Below, one piece after another: positions 55,446 to 64,000 of a stretch of 64,000 nt of DNA. The notes under the pieces were generated by a model. The model did no database searches. It was not told the DNA's origin and saw only the letters and a list, made by a program, of their open reading frames with translations. Every line of letters begins with the position of its first letter. Within the stretch, counting starts at the first letter, position 1. This DNA is from Usnea hakonensis (Eukaryota; Ascomycota; Lecanoromycetes; Lecanorales; Parmeliaceae): assembly GCA_013423325.1 (NCBI GenBank), contig BLJB01000158.1, forward strand, positions 64,002-128,001. The letters run 5' to 3'. The position numbers were made by a program, and so were the translations under genes.

Positions 55446-56686
55446 ATGAATGGCAACTTGGAGGCCAATGCGGGCAGAAGAGGATTACGGAGGTTTAGCT
55501 TTGGTAACACGCCGCGTTGAATGGGAAATAAAGCACGTACTGAATGTTGCTAGGCCATATTGTTGGAGACCCTTTCGCCCTTGCGACTATATCAATAGCA
55601 TATGTACGTTTCCCTTCACCATTCCAGCTGGTCGCATTGAAGGAACCTAGAGCTGACTGATGACTATGACAGCTTGCTTGGCTCATTACATTCATCGCCT
55701 CCATCATTTCCGCTGTCAAAGCCACCTCGCCTGGTTTCCCAAATTTTGCCTGGTGGGCAATAGCCTATCTTTTCTGCGTCATTATGGGCGTTCTTGTGGT
55801 AGTGGGTTCCGACTCTAAAGATACATATCATGTTGCTGTACGGCATCCACTCCATCCAGTGCCCACAAACTGCTAATTCCGGACAGATTGTTGGATTCCT
55901 GGCAGCCGGTCTTACTTACTCCACGTCCATCGTAAATGATTTGGTGTATTCTCCAGAGGGCGACAAGGAAGCTGCGGCAGCCGGGTTCATCTTGCTTTCC
56001 ATGGTCATGGTCAGTGTCCTCATCCGCCGTGGTGAAATGGCTACTAACATGCCCCAGATTGTGTGGATCTTCTATTTCGGCTCAACACCTCAAGCCGCTC
56101 ACCGAGGCTACATCGACTCTTTTGCCCTCCACAAAGAGCAGCAACGTGGTTCAACGCGCAACAGCAGACCCATCAGCCCGCACTACGCCCCCGGGGGACA
56201 GGAGACAACCCACATGGGTAATCATGCGCCACAAATATATCACACTTCATCACAGTTGAACGGCTTCGAGACTTCGTCACCTGTATCAGGCTACCCAGGA
56301 GGTCTGGCGGGCCAACAAAGCTCACAACAACGCTTTGGACAAGGCGCTCGATCTGCATCACCAACCAACCAAACAACAAATACGGCAGCACCTATGGGTG
56401 GAATGGCGGTTGAACACCATGATCCTAGACACGATGTCACCTCTCCCACAGAGTACCCATATCGTGCCAAGGCAATATACTCCTACGAAGCTAACCCAGA
56501 CGATGCGAACGAGATTAGTTTTTCAAAGCACGAGATCCTGGAGGTGTCGGACGTAAGCGGCAGATGGTGGCAAGCGAAGAAGGAAACTGGCGAAACAGGT
56601 GAGCATTTTGAACTGACTCGATGAACGGACATGAAATTGACTATATACTAGGCATCGCGCCTTCCAACTACTTGATCTTGTTGTGA
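55446..56686 (+). CDS. sho1: High-osmolarity membrane sensor SHO1
   Basis: Six exons 55446-55503, 55554-55603, 55673-55837, 55887-56009, 56058-56598 and 56652-56686 encode 323 residues (972 nt). Sho1 sits in the plasma membrane and feeds the HOG MAP-kinase pathway through Pbs2 and Ste11. Four membrane segments are visible (DPFALATISIAYLAWLITFI; FAWWAIAYLFCVIMGVLVVV; IVGFLAAGLTYSTSIVND; AAAAGFILLSMVMIVWIFYF), then a polar linker and a C-terminal SH3 domain (AKAIYSYEANPDDANEISFS, GRWWQAKK, APSNYLILL). Intron 4 (48 bp) contains no stop and is a multiple of three, so it could be retained, but splicing gives the conserved MIVWIFYFG. The first exon is short and its ATG is the least certain part of the model. 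Confidence 0.9.
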
Positions 56687-57491
56687 TGCATTATACCCAT
56701 TGATTATTTACCACGGCCTCTACGACTCCTCTCTGCAACTACAGGCAGATATGTACTTAACCTCAGACTTACGGGATGCCTTTTCAAACTACTTTTTGTC
56801 GTTGACATGCCATCTTCGCTTGCACGGCGACTATGGCTTGATCCTGGCGCTAGGAGGTTCATAGTCGCGACCATATTTGGCAGGTCTCACCAGTGAATGG
56901 GACTCTGGTATCTTGAGGTTCGAATCAAAGCGATAGGGATTTGTTCATGGCGTTTTCACATAGGCACGATATGCCCAGGGGCAGTCTGGAATATATCGAG
57001 CAACGAAATGTTTTTATCTTCAGCCCTTGGGTCCGCTTCCTTGGGATGGTCTTCTCCTGTGGCCAATAATAGGATTCTGACGGCAGTGACCCCCGTTCAT
57101 GAGAAATGCACTTGCGTCGTTACCAGGCCCAAGAATGCTATCAATGGATCTTGATATGGTACATGGTACATGGCCAAGAGTAGGACAACATACTTTTGCT
57201 TGAACACATATGAGAAGTGCTTCTCTGAGTAGTAAGAGCATCAAACCTTGAAAGTGGTCATTTCGCAAAATAAATACCTAAATGGCACAACAAAGTTCTG
57301 CAGGCATCTATTTACGTCTTGGGTCGTAATTGGTCAAGGCTGTCACGGCGGTCAAGACCCCGCATGCATATCTCGGATTCCTGCCAAGACTCTTCATCTT
57401 CCCCTTCTTCCTTACTTCAACAGGCTTGCTTCATCCATTTATATATGATATACCAACATTCCATATACCTGTGTCGTGACGCTTTCCGTTC
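56687..57491. other. Intergenic region upstream of the RBR gene
   Basis: No gene-like frame. A short duplicated GGTACAT motif occurs near 57155-57168. Confidence 0.45.
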
Positions 57492-60020
57492 ATGGCGAAA
57501 GTGGCGTGCAAGTTCTTTGCCCTAGGTAATTGTGCCCGTGGGCAGACTTGTAACTTTAATCACGATGTTGCCGCCGGTCTCTCATCAGTAGCTGCTCCTT
57601 TTGTACCTCCGCCTAGGTCTACCGATTCCCTAGTCTTACCTCCCAAGACGAATGCAATTCCGTGCCGCTTTTATCTGCTTGGACGTTGCAACAGGGGCGC
57701 TGGATGCCCTTACCAACATTTCCCATTGGCATCAAATGGGGAACAGAAGCTCCAACCCAAAGGCATCGACGATGAACCTGAGCCGAATATTATTCAAGAT
57801 GCGAAACTTGACACTTGTCCTATGTCTGCCTCTGAACAATCTACGGGGGAACTAGAAACAAGAAATTTGCGAGGTGCATCTGTCGTATTCGGCCCTGGGG
57901 CTCAGGTTCAGAAAGTTGAATTCCCATCCGATTTTTCTGCCGCCCAGATGACTTCTCTGCGGATGGATTGGGATGCAGAAGCTTTCCAGAGGTTCCTTGC
58001 TAGTCTTGGAGAATCTGTCCCACTGTCATCCATCCGCGTCAAGACTGTAACGAAGCCGCCTTCCATTGTTGCAAATGCCAGAATCAGAGACCCCGAATTC
58101 GCCCAGAGACTGAAACTGAAGGCCGACGCCGGCGTGAAAGGCTTTGACATACCTGATATCGCAATCAGAGTACTGCCGGTAGGGATCAAGTCGGACTCTT
58201 CAGCGAATCGGCTACAGATGAATGCCGTAACTTGCACGTGGTACAAACCTTCGCGGACTGCTTGGCTGCACTACAATAACACCGGCAAAGCTAGGGCCGC
58301 TGAAAGATTTATTATGAGCAGGCACTTCAAGATTGCAGGACGCATAATTCAGGCAACTCTGCAGATTCCCGAGCGTCGCTCTCGCGATGGGAAACCCACC
58401 ATCACATCCGTGCAACTTGGAAATCTAGACGCCTCGACGTCACGTACAATGGTTGAAAGACAGATACCGGGCCATCTCACACCAGTGGACGTGATCATGG
58501 GCAAAGCCTCTTATTCGGCATCCTTACACGAAGCTGGGGAGGCTGTGAAAGCCCTACTCGATGGGATGGGTCCCTTGGCGGCTTGGGAGCCTATTTCCAC
58601 CAGGAGCGCTACTCAGGTAAAAGGAGTCGCCCGTTTCCAGACAGGAGAATGTGCGCGCGCAGCTGTTCATCACTTGAGCGGGCGGAAAATGCCCCAATTG
58701 GCGAATTCGAAACTCTTCGTTAGTCCCCTAATATCGGTCAAGTTCAACTTCCCGAAGGCTATCTATAGTGTGATTCGAGGAGACATTGACCACCTCAAAG
58801 CTCAAATATGGGAAGCTGGACATGTGCACATCAAAGTATATCCTCCTGTGGATCCCACGCAGAAGCTCATTGTACTTCGATTGTACGGAGAAGAGGTCAA
58901 AGCCGTTGCCAAAGCGAAGGGTGCCTTTGAAAAAATTCTTGCTGGTGATGTTGCTCTGAACGGGAACTCAGGGATGTGGAATATTTACTTTAGCCGACCC
59001 GAAGGCCTAGCATACTTGAACAGATTGAGTCATATACATCAAGGGTACATCTATAGCGATATGAGAAATCATCGCCTTTCTCTCTACGGGTCTGCCGATA
59101 GCAAAGAGCTCATCCGACGCGCGCTGATCGAAAAGCTGGATAGCCTCATGGAGATGACCCACTGTATCTCATTGAGCGCCGATGAGCTCAAGAGAGCGCT
59201 GCAGGGTGGGTTTCGCCGGATCATAGCGACCCTGGGGAAGCAGAGTGCCGTTCTAGATATTCGGCGGAGACCGCAAATTATTACTATCATTGGCTCACCT
59301 CATGACGTTGAAACGGCACGGGCGCTCCTAGACCAGGACGAGGCCCATGATCTCGAAAATCTTACTCTTGACGAGGCTGCTGCTCAGCCTGACTGTGCAG
59401 TATGCTGGACAGAAGCTGAAGATGCCTATCGTACGTCCTGTGGCCACTCCTACTGCGGAGATTGCTTCGCAAGTCAATGTTCCTCAGCTTGCGATGGAGA
59501 CCTTCCAGTACGCTGTTTTGGCGATTCGGGCAATTGTTTAGAAGTGCTGGAAATCCAAGAATTAAAAAACGCATTGACGTCTGCAGTCTTTGAACAGCTT
59601 TTGGAAGACTCATTCACCACGCATGTAAGGATAAATCCCAAAAGCTTCCAATACTGTCCCACACCAGACTGCCAACAAATCTACCGTATATCTCCTGACG
59701 GTGTTGTCTTCACCTGTCCGGCCTGCCTGACTCCCATCTGCACCACCTGTCAGATCACCAGTCACGATGGTATGACGTGTGAAGTGTACAAACGCATCGG
59801 GACGGATGGCGATGAGGAGTTTCGGAGGTGGAAGCAGGAAAATGATGTCAAGGACTGTCCTATCTGCAAAGTGCCCATCGAAAAATCGGAGGGCTGCAAC
59901 CATATGGAATGTCGGAATTGCAAGACGCATATATGTTGGTTCTGTTTGGAGACGTTTGACGGGGGGGGGAAATGCTATGCGCATATGAAATTGGTGCATG
60001 GAGATATCTATGCAGAGTGA
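57492..60020 (+). CDS. RBR-type E3 ubiquitin ligase with two CCCH zinc fingers
   Basis: Single exon of 842 residues. Two CCCH fingers with C-x7-C-x5-C-x3-H spacing stand at residues 6-24 (CKFFALGNCARGQTCNFNH) and about 58-76 (CRFYLLGRCNRGAGCPYQH). Residues about 120-620 contain RRM/KH-like alpha-beta segments (LRGASVVFGPGAQVQKVEFP, ISVKFNFPKAIYSVIRGDID). The C terminus is a full RING-IBR-RING unit: RING1 from about 636 (CAVCWTEAEDAYRTSCGHSY), IBR (YCPTPDCQQIY, CPACLTPICTTC) and RING2 (CPICKVPIEKSEGCNHM), whose EGC cysteine is the position that carries ubiquitin as a thioester in RBR ligases. CCCH plus RBR points to a ligase that contacts RNA or ribonucleoproteins; the substrate is unknown. 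A shorter paralogue lies 0.7 kb downstream. Confidence 0.92.
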   Translation: MAKVACKFFALGNCARGQTCNFNHDVAAGLSSVAAPFVPPPRSTDSLVLPPKTNAIPCRFYLLGRCNRGAGCPYQHFPLASNGEQKLQPKGIDDEPEPNIIQDAKLDTCPMSASEQSTGELETRNLRGASVVFGPGAQVQKVEFPSDFSAAQMTSLRMDWDAEAFQRFLASLGESVPLSSIRVKTVTKPPSIVANARIRDPEFAQRLKLKADAGVKGFDIPDIAIRVLPVGIKSDSSANRLQMNAVTCTWYKPSRTAWLHYNNTGKARAAERFIMSRHFKIAGRIIQATLQIPERRSRDGKPTITSVQLGNLDASTSRTMVERQIPGHLTPVDVIMGKASYSASLHEAGEAVKALLDGMGPLAAWEPISTRSATQVKGVARFQTGECARAAVHHLSGRKMPQLANSKLFVSPLISVKFNFPKAIYSVIRGDIDHLKAQIWEAGHVHIKVYPPVDPTQKLIVLRLYGEEVKAVAKAKGAFEKILAGDVALNGNSGMWNIYFSRPEGLAYLNRLSHIHQGYIYSDMRNHRLSLYGSADSKELIRRALIEKLDSLMEMTHCISLSADELKRALQGGFRRIIATLGKQSAVLDIRRRPQIITIIGSPHDVETARALLDQDEAHDLENLTLDEAAAQPDCAVCWTEAEDAYRTSCGHSYCGDCFASQCSSACDGDLPVRCFGDSGNCLEVLEIQELKNALTSAVFEQLLEDSFTTHVRINPKSFQYCPTPDCQQIYRISPDGVVFTCPACLTPICTTCQITSHDGMTCEVYKRIGTDGDEEFRRWKQENDVKDCPICKVPIEKSEGCNHMECRNCKTHICWFCLETFDGGGKCYAHMKLVHGDIYAE

Positions 60021-60714
60021 TCTTCGAGGAGGGACGATTCGACCAATACCGCCCTGGTATCCGAAGTGATCTGCGATTGGTCAGCAGTTCTACTTGGTCT
60101 ATCCTCATCTTTTTGGATCCGTCAAAGTACCTTTTCGTGTAGTCCTCGAGCATCTAAGCAAAGAATCTAACACTGTGGTTTTGAAAATCTCGATCTGACA
60201 AAACGAATTCACGACCTGTCTCGAGTACCCAATTTTTATTGTGTCTAGGATCTTCTGGCCCTGGCATAGCATATAAGCTACATTCATTCATCACTTCGTC
60301 ATTCACTGCCTCGCATGAGGGGTCATTTATTGACCGGAATGCAGTGTCTCATGACACAGTGGAAAGTGTTATGGCTTGGCAAGTGGCGGAGATGTCGACA
60401 CTCATATGCAGGTTTATTGGATTGTATGATGTGTTAAGAGTCTTAGTGCTTGCACCTTTTCTGCTCATATATTGGTTCAAGACTTTTGAATAGTACAGGA
60501 CAGAACAGATTTGATATTAGTATATGTCTCTATTTTCGACAACTTCTAACTACATCCTTTGACCATTTTTATCTAGTTTCTTAGGAGCCGGCTTAACGTG
60601 CCTCTGAATATCGCGTTATTGCAGTATCTGCAAGCCTCGACCTGTGTCACGTACAAGAATATTCTCTTCTAACACTTGACCTCGTTCTTTGCCTTCTTGT
60701 CGGACAGCACCGCA
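60021..60714. other. Spacer between the two RBR genes
   Basis: No supported gene. The last 100 bp before 60715 are pyrimidine-rich and form the probable promoter/leader of the second RBR gene. Confidence 0.45.
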
Positions 60715-61884
60715 ATGACAAATTCAACCGACGACTCTGTTCTACTAGCAGGCCAAGTGGAGACACGCATCATCAAGGGAGCCCTTGTCAATTTCGAACC
60801 TGGAGCCAGTATCCTGAGCATGAAGCACCCCGCCGACTACAGCGCGATCCACATCTCATGCAACAAGCCACGCCGCAACGCTGAACACATGGCGGCACTA
60901 ATGTTTGGCTTCTTTACAGAGCCTGTGGGCTTACCTCGCATACACATCATAACAGAGCCAGATGCATGCCCCGTCACAGCGCACGTTCAAGTCAAGGATT
61001 CGAACTTCGCCGTCCGCATCAAGAGGAAATTTGACATTCATCTGAGAAAGCTTCCGCAGACTCTGATCGCTATGAAAATAGTCGCGGTCGACATCAGCTT
61101 CGAAGTGCGCGCCAAATCGCCGTATACAATGCCTCTTAGACGCCAGCTCCTCGAAGACCGCCTCGCGAGGCTTAGGATCGATAGAAACACTCCTCCAGTC
61201 TCCGAGTGTGCGGTATGTTTCACAGAGCCCGACGACCCCTATCATACCGCCTGCGGTCATCTATATTGCCGTACCTGCATCATCACTCAGTGCAACTCCA
61301 TCACCCACAAAAATGACCTCCCGCTCCGCTGTCTCGGCAACGCGGGAAAATGTCGACGCATCTTCCTCCTGCCCGAACTCAAATCTGTCTTGCATCAACA
61401 ATCCAATGCAGCTGCTGATGACGAAGAGCGAGAATCCGCCTTCATCACCTTCCTCACCACCGCCTATACCATCCACCTCCGCGCCATCGGCACCATCCAA
61501 GAATGCCCCTCTTCCACTTGCCGCCACCTCTACCGCACATCCACGTCCGGCCTCGTGCTCCCGTGTTTCAATTGCGGCTTACCCGTCTGCACGACCTGTC
61601 AAGCGCCGTCGCATGCGGGGGTCACGTGCGCTGTTTATCAGAAAGGCGCGACGAGGGCCGGATTGGGGGCGGAAGGGGTGTGTGAAGGGAGGATCAGGAA
61701 GTGTCCTGGTTGTGGGAACTTGGTGGAGAAGAAAGGGGGGTGTGAGAGGGTGGTTTGTCTTTGTGGGGTGGGGTGGTGTTGGGCGTGTGGGGGGGTGTGG
61801 GCGGACGACAGGGAGAGGAGCTGTGGGTGTAAGGCTGGGGGGTGGGAGGTTAGGGGGCTTGATGGAGAGGTGCTTGGGGGGTAG
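60715..61884 (+). CDS. Short RBR-type E3 ubiquitin ligase, paralogue of the upstream gene
   Basis: Single exon of 389 residues from the ATG at 60715 (MTNSTDDSVLLAGQVETRII). Residues about 16-110 (ETRIIKGALVNFEPGASILS, VQVKDSNFAVRIKRKFDIHL) align with residues about 120-215 of the upstream protein. After that ~300 residues of the RRM/KH-like middle are missing, and the RBR unit follows: RING1 CAVCFTEPDDPYHTACGHLY, IBR (ECPSSTCRHLY, CFNCGLPVCTTC) and RING2 (CPGCGNLVEKKGGCERVVC) with the catalytic-type GGC cysteine kept. Both CCCH fingers are absent. All zinc ligands of the RBR appear intact, so the product may be an active ligase without RNA-binding fingers. The 3' fifth of the gene becomes extremely G-rich on the coding strand, unlike the upstream copy. 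Confidence 0.88.
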   Translation: MTNSTDDSVLLAGQVETRIIKGALVNFEPGASILSMKHPADYSAIHISCNKPRRNAEHMAALMFGFFTEPVGLPRIHIITEPDACPVTAHVQVKDSNFAVRIKRKFDIHLRKLPQTLIAMKIVAVDISFEVRAKSPYTMPLRRQLLEDRLARLRIDRNTPPVSECAVCFTEPDDPYHTACGHLYCRTCIITQCNSITHKNDLPLRCLGNAGKCRRIFLLPELKSVLHQQSNAAADDEERESAFITFLTTAYTIHLRAIGTIQECPSSTCRHLYRTSTSGLVLPCFNCGLPVCTTCQAPSHAGVTCAVYQKGATRAGLGAEGVCEGRIRKCPGCGNLVEKKGGCERVVCLCGVGWCWACGGVWADDRERSCGCKAGGWEVRGLDGEVLGG

Positions 61885-62290
61885 CGTGTGGGGAGGGCAA
61901 GAGGGGTGGGTTTGAGGGGAGGCGTTATTGGATTCTTGTATAGGTTGGGATCAGACTCATCTAGGGTATATCTGTAAGTCTTTGGCCTGAACATCCCCAT
62001 ATCTCAAGACAAGAAACGCGATATGGGTCACGATCAATCAATATCCCTCTTTTCAATCGAAACACCTACTCTTCACACATCCTAACCCCCAAAAACTAAA
62101 CCTCTCAAATCCAATCCGTCAACTCATCATCGATATAACCAAATTCCCCACTCTCTCGCAAGGACTCACGGGAAGGCCACACATGTAATGAAGCTGCACA
62201 CATCTTTGAAGAAAAATTTCATTGTTGGACATACTTGTACAGTCACTTCTCTATATTTCTCGTTAAAAGAGAGTAGATGGCTTTCACCTC

Positions 62291-62330
62291 TTGTTGTGGT
62301 TGTGATTGTGGTTGTGGTTGTGGTTGTGGG
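62291..62330. repeat. (GGTTGT)n-type short tandem repeat
   Basis: About six units of TTGTGG/GGTTGT with one variant (TTGTGATTGTGG). Confidence 0.85.
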
Positions 62331-62344
62331 AGGGAGAAAGGTGC

Positions 62345-62455
62345 TGGGATATCCTTCTTTTTTTTGGGTGGTGGGGGGGGAGTGGACGTGATTTGGGTTG
62401 GGATATCCTTCTTTTTTTTTGGGAGGGGAGGAGGGGGGTGGACGCGATTTGGGTT
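62345..62455. repeat. Two tandem ~55-bp G-rich units
   Basis: Each unit runs GGATATCCTTCTTTTTTTT, then a G-rich stretch, then GTGGACG-GATTTGGGTTGG. The second copy differs by a longer T run and several A insertions among the Gs. A GGGTTGGGTTGGGTTGGG run follows. Confidence 0.8.
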
Positions 62456-64000
62456 GGGTTGGGTTGGGCATTGGTATCATCAAGTTTTTGTTTTGGGAGA
62501 GGGGAGGGGAGGGGAGGGGAAGGGCAGGGCAGGAGGGGGAGAGGTAAGAGTTCGGAGGAGAGGGTGGGCGGGAAGGGAAAGTAGTGATGCTGGGCTCGAG
62601 AGAACTCGCTGGTGAGTCATCCTCATAACAACCCTCGTTATCCTACGCTTAAAGAGCCTATCACATCTCTGAACCTCACTTTCTAAAACGGGAACGGTAG
62701 ACGGAAAGGTGCGGCGCCGGTGAATTGTTGTTGGGGAGAGTTCTTGTTAAGGTTGTTTTTGGGTTTGTTTAGGTGTTTGTGTGTATGGGATGGGGGGATG
62801 GGGAGAGGGGATGGTAGTGTGGTTTGTGGGGGGGTGGGAGGGGATGTAGGGGTGCTTGTTAAAGGGGGGGAAGGGGGTAGGGGGGTGTGGATGGTTTTGG
62901 GGGGGGGGTAAGGCTTTGGGTGGGTAGATGGAATTTGGTCGTAGAGGGGGTGAAGTAAAGTTGATCGTGCATTGGCAATGTGGGTAGAGCGTGGCATTAG
63001 CTTGAAGAATGGCGTTGAGATTGGGTGTCGGGTGTATGTTGTGGGGTTGGGGTTGAAACGTGTTAAAGCATTGTCGTGGAACAGTGTTCGGGATTGAGAA
63101 AACAATTGCATCGTGCATTGGGCGATGGAGTCAAGCCATGGAACTTGGTTTAGGGCTGGCAATGGGAGTTGGTGCTAGCAGTGGTTTGACACACGTCGGT
63201 GGGATGATGGTTGGTTGTGGAAGGGTAAGATGGCCCGTGCAAGGGGGTGTGATTTGTGTTTCTACGATTGGGGATTTGGGGGGGAGCGGGAACGGAAGGA
63301 AGAGTAGGAATGATGGGGCGAGTGAGGTGATTGACTGGTTCGACAGGCATGATTGAATGTAGGTAGGGATTAGGGTTGTGGAGATGAACATGATTCTACA
63401 ACACGTATGTGGGCTGGCAAACGGGAATGGGCGGGTTGTTTCGACGGGGAAAAGACCGAGCGGGGAACCACTACTTTTGTCCAAAACATTGCGAGTCTCA
63501 GGTTTGTTTCACGCGGGTCGAGGAAGGGTGATGAGCCGGACCTTGTTCTGGTATGTTTCACAATGAGTCAGCCACGTTTTAACGCACACTTGGGCACAGT
63601 CGAGTGGTCTTCTTCACAATGTTCTTCGTTGGTATTCGTCCGCTAACTCCGTATAAATGGGTACCGTCAAAGCTCGTCTTGCAACGGGTGGCATCCAAGG
63701 AACGTCCCGCCACCCGAAGTCCTTGAGAGCGAGCACAGAGCAAGAAGATTAAAATAAGGACACATCCACTCCCTCCTCCACGTTTGCTGGCTTGAACGGC
63801 CACAAGAGTCGCAGCCAACCAGGTAAAATTGGCGACGTAGTCCACGGCTGTAGTTTGAGGCAACTCTGCACTGTTGGTGTCTGCGCAGGTTTGCCCGTCT
63901 CGTGTTCCTCCGCTAGACCTTAGAAGTGGAGCCTCCAGCCAGTGCCGGACGCCTGCATAAAGCTGCAATCATTGGCAGCGACAATGGTAGGAGGGTCCTG

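Larger units (their letters stand above)
61885..64000. other. G-rich region without a supported gene
   Basis: Many G runs on the plus strand (62340-62560, 62800-62910) create long open frames on both strands that are Gly/Trp- or Pro-rich and not protein-like. Beyond 63000 composition normalises but I still see no gene. Two local repeats are listed separately. Confidence 0.5.

Noticed and set aside
61638..63484. Long Pro-rich and Gly/Trp-rich open frames at the right end
   Set aside because: They arise from G runs and short repeats; both strands are open at once and no start context or domain is present.
1..64000. Secondary-metabolite gene cluster, CRISPR array, rRNA or viral insertion
   Set aside because: No PKS, NRPS, terpene synthase or P450 backbone, no regularly spaced repeats, no rRNA-like sequence and no viral replicase or capsid motif was seen.

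Overview
The window is nuclear DNA of a filamentous ascomycete (Pezizomycotina). The reasons are: genes with several short introns (about 46-190 bp, GT-AG, often with a CTRAY-like branch site), roughly 50% GC, closely packed genes on both strands, and fungal-specific families (NUM1/ApsA, SHO1 with a C-terminal SH3, DUF2439, DUF3431, DUF4470, HeLo-like/STAND N-terminal domain, fungal ferrochelatase, Ku70). I cannot place it below that rank; a plant-associated leotiomycete or dothideomycete would fit the rhamnogalacturonase and the many small secreted proteins. Exon models were built by hand from splice sites and reading phase. Wherever a full model is given, the exon lengths sum to a multiple of three. 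Exon ends may be off by a base or two.

Layout. 1-16 kb is gene-poor and accessory in character: the 3' end of an F-box/LRR-like gene, four genes for secreted proteins that share one unnamed ~110-residue domain (1264, 10567, 12555, 15134), an 8-cysteine secreted protein (2831), a seven-exon gene for a 1589-residue protein of unknown family (3970-9067) and a 129-bp MITE (9801). 17-25 kb holds two nuclear genes facing tail to tail: a DUF2439 (Mte1/Dbl2-type) protein and the cortical dynein anchor NUM1/ApsA. 26-30.5 kb holds a decayed methyltransferase, a GH28 rhamnogalacturonase and a miniature LTR element.

30.7-41.4 kb is a housekeeping block: CWC24, ferrochelatase, Ku70 and a DUF3431 membrane protein. 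It is interrupted between hem15 and ku70 by about 4.2 kb flanked by two copies of a ~120-bp promoter sequence. The interruption carries a truncated adenylosuccinate synthetase (ADSS), a decayed protein phosphatase inhibitor 2 gene and a complete but divergent ADSS paralogue. 41.5-50 kb holds a second MITE, a five-exon 119-residue secreted Cys-rich protein, a sugar transporter and a 1024-residue protein with a HeLo-like N terminus.

50.6-62 kb holds a MYND/DUF4470 protein, the dynactin p24 subunit (RO-10), the osmosensor SHO1, and two adjacent RBR ubiquitin-ligase paralogues, the second of which lacks the CCCH fingers and most of the central region. The last 2 kb is G-rich and non-coding as far as I can see.

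How genes relate: NUM1 (cortical dynein anchor) and RO-10 (dynactin) act in the same nuclear-migration pathway; the DUF2439 protein and Ku70 both act in DNA-end or recombination metabolism. There is no operon-like logic. The most unusual items are the local family of shared-domain secreted proteins, the duplicated promoter around the inserted ADSS/inhibitor-2 block, the tandem RBR pair, and the unclassified 1589-residue protein.
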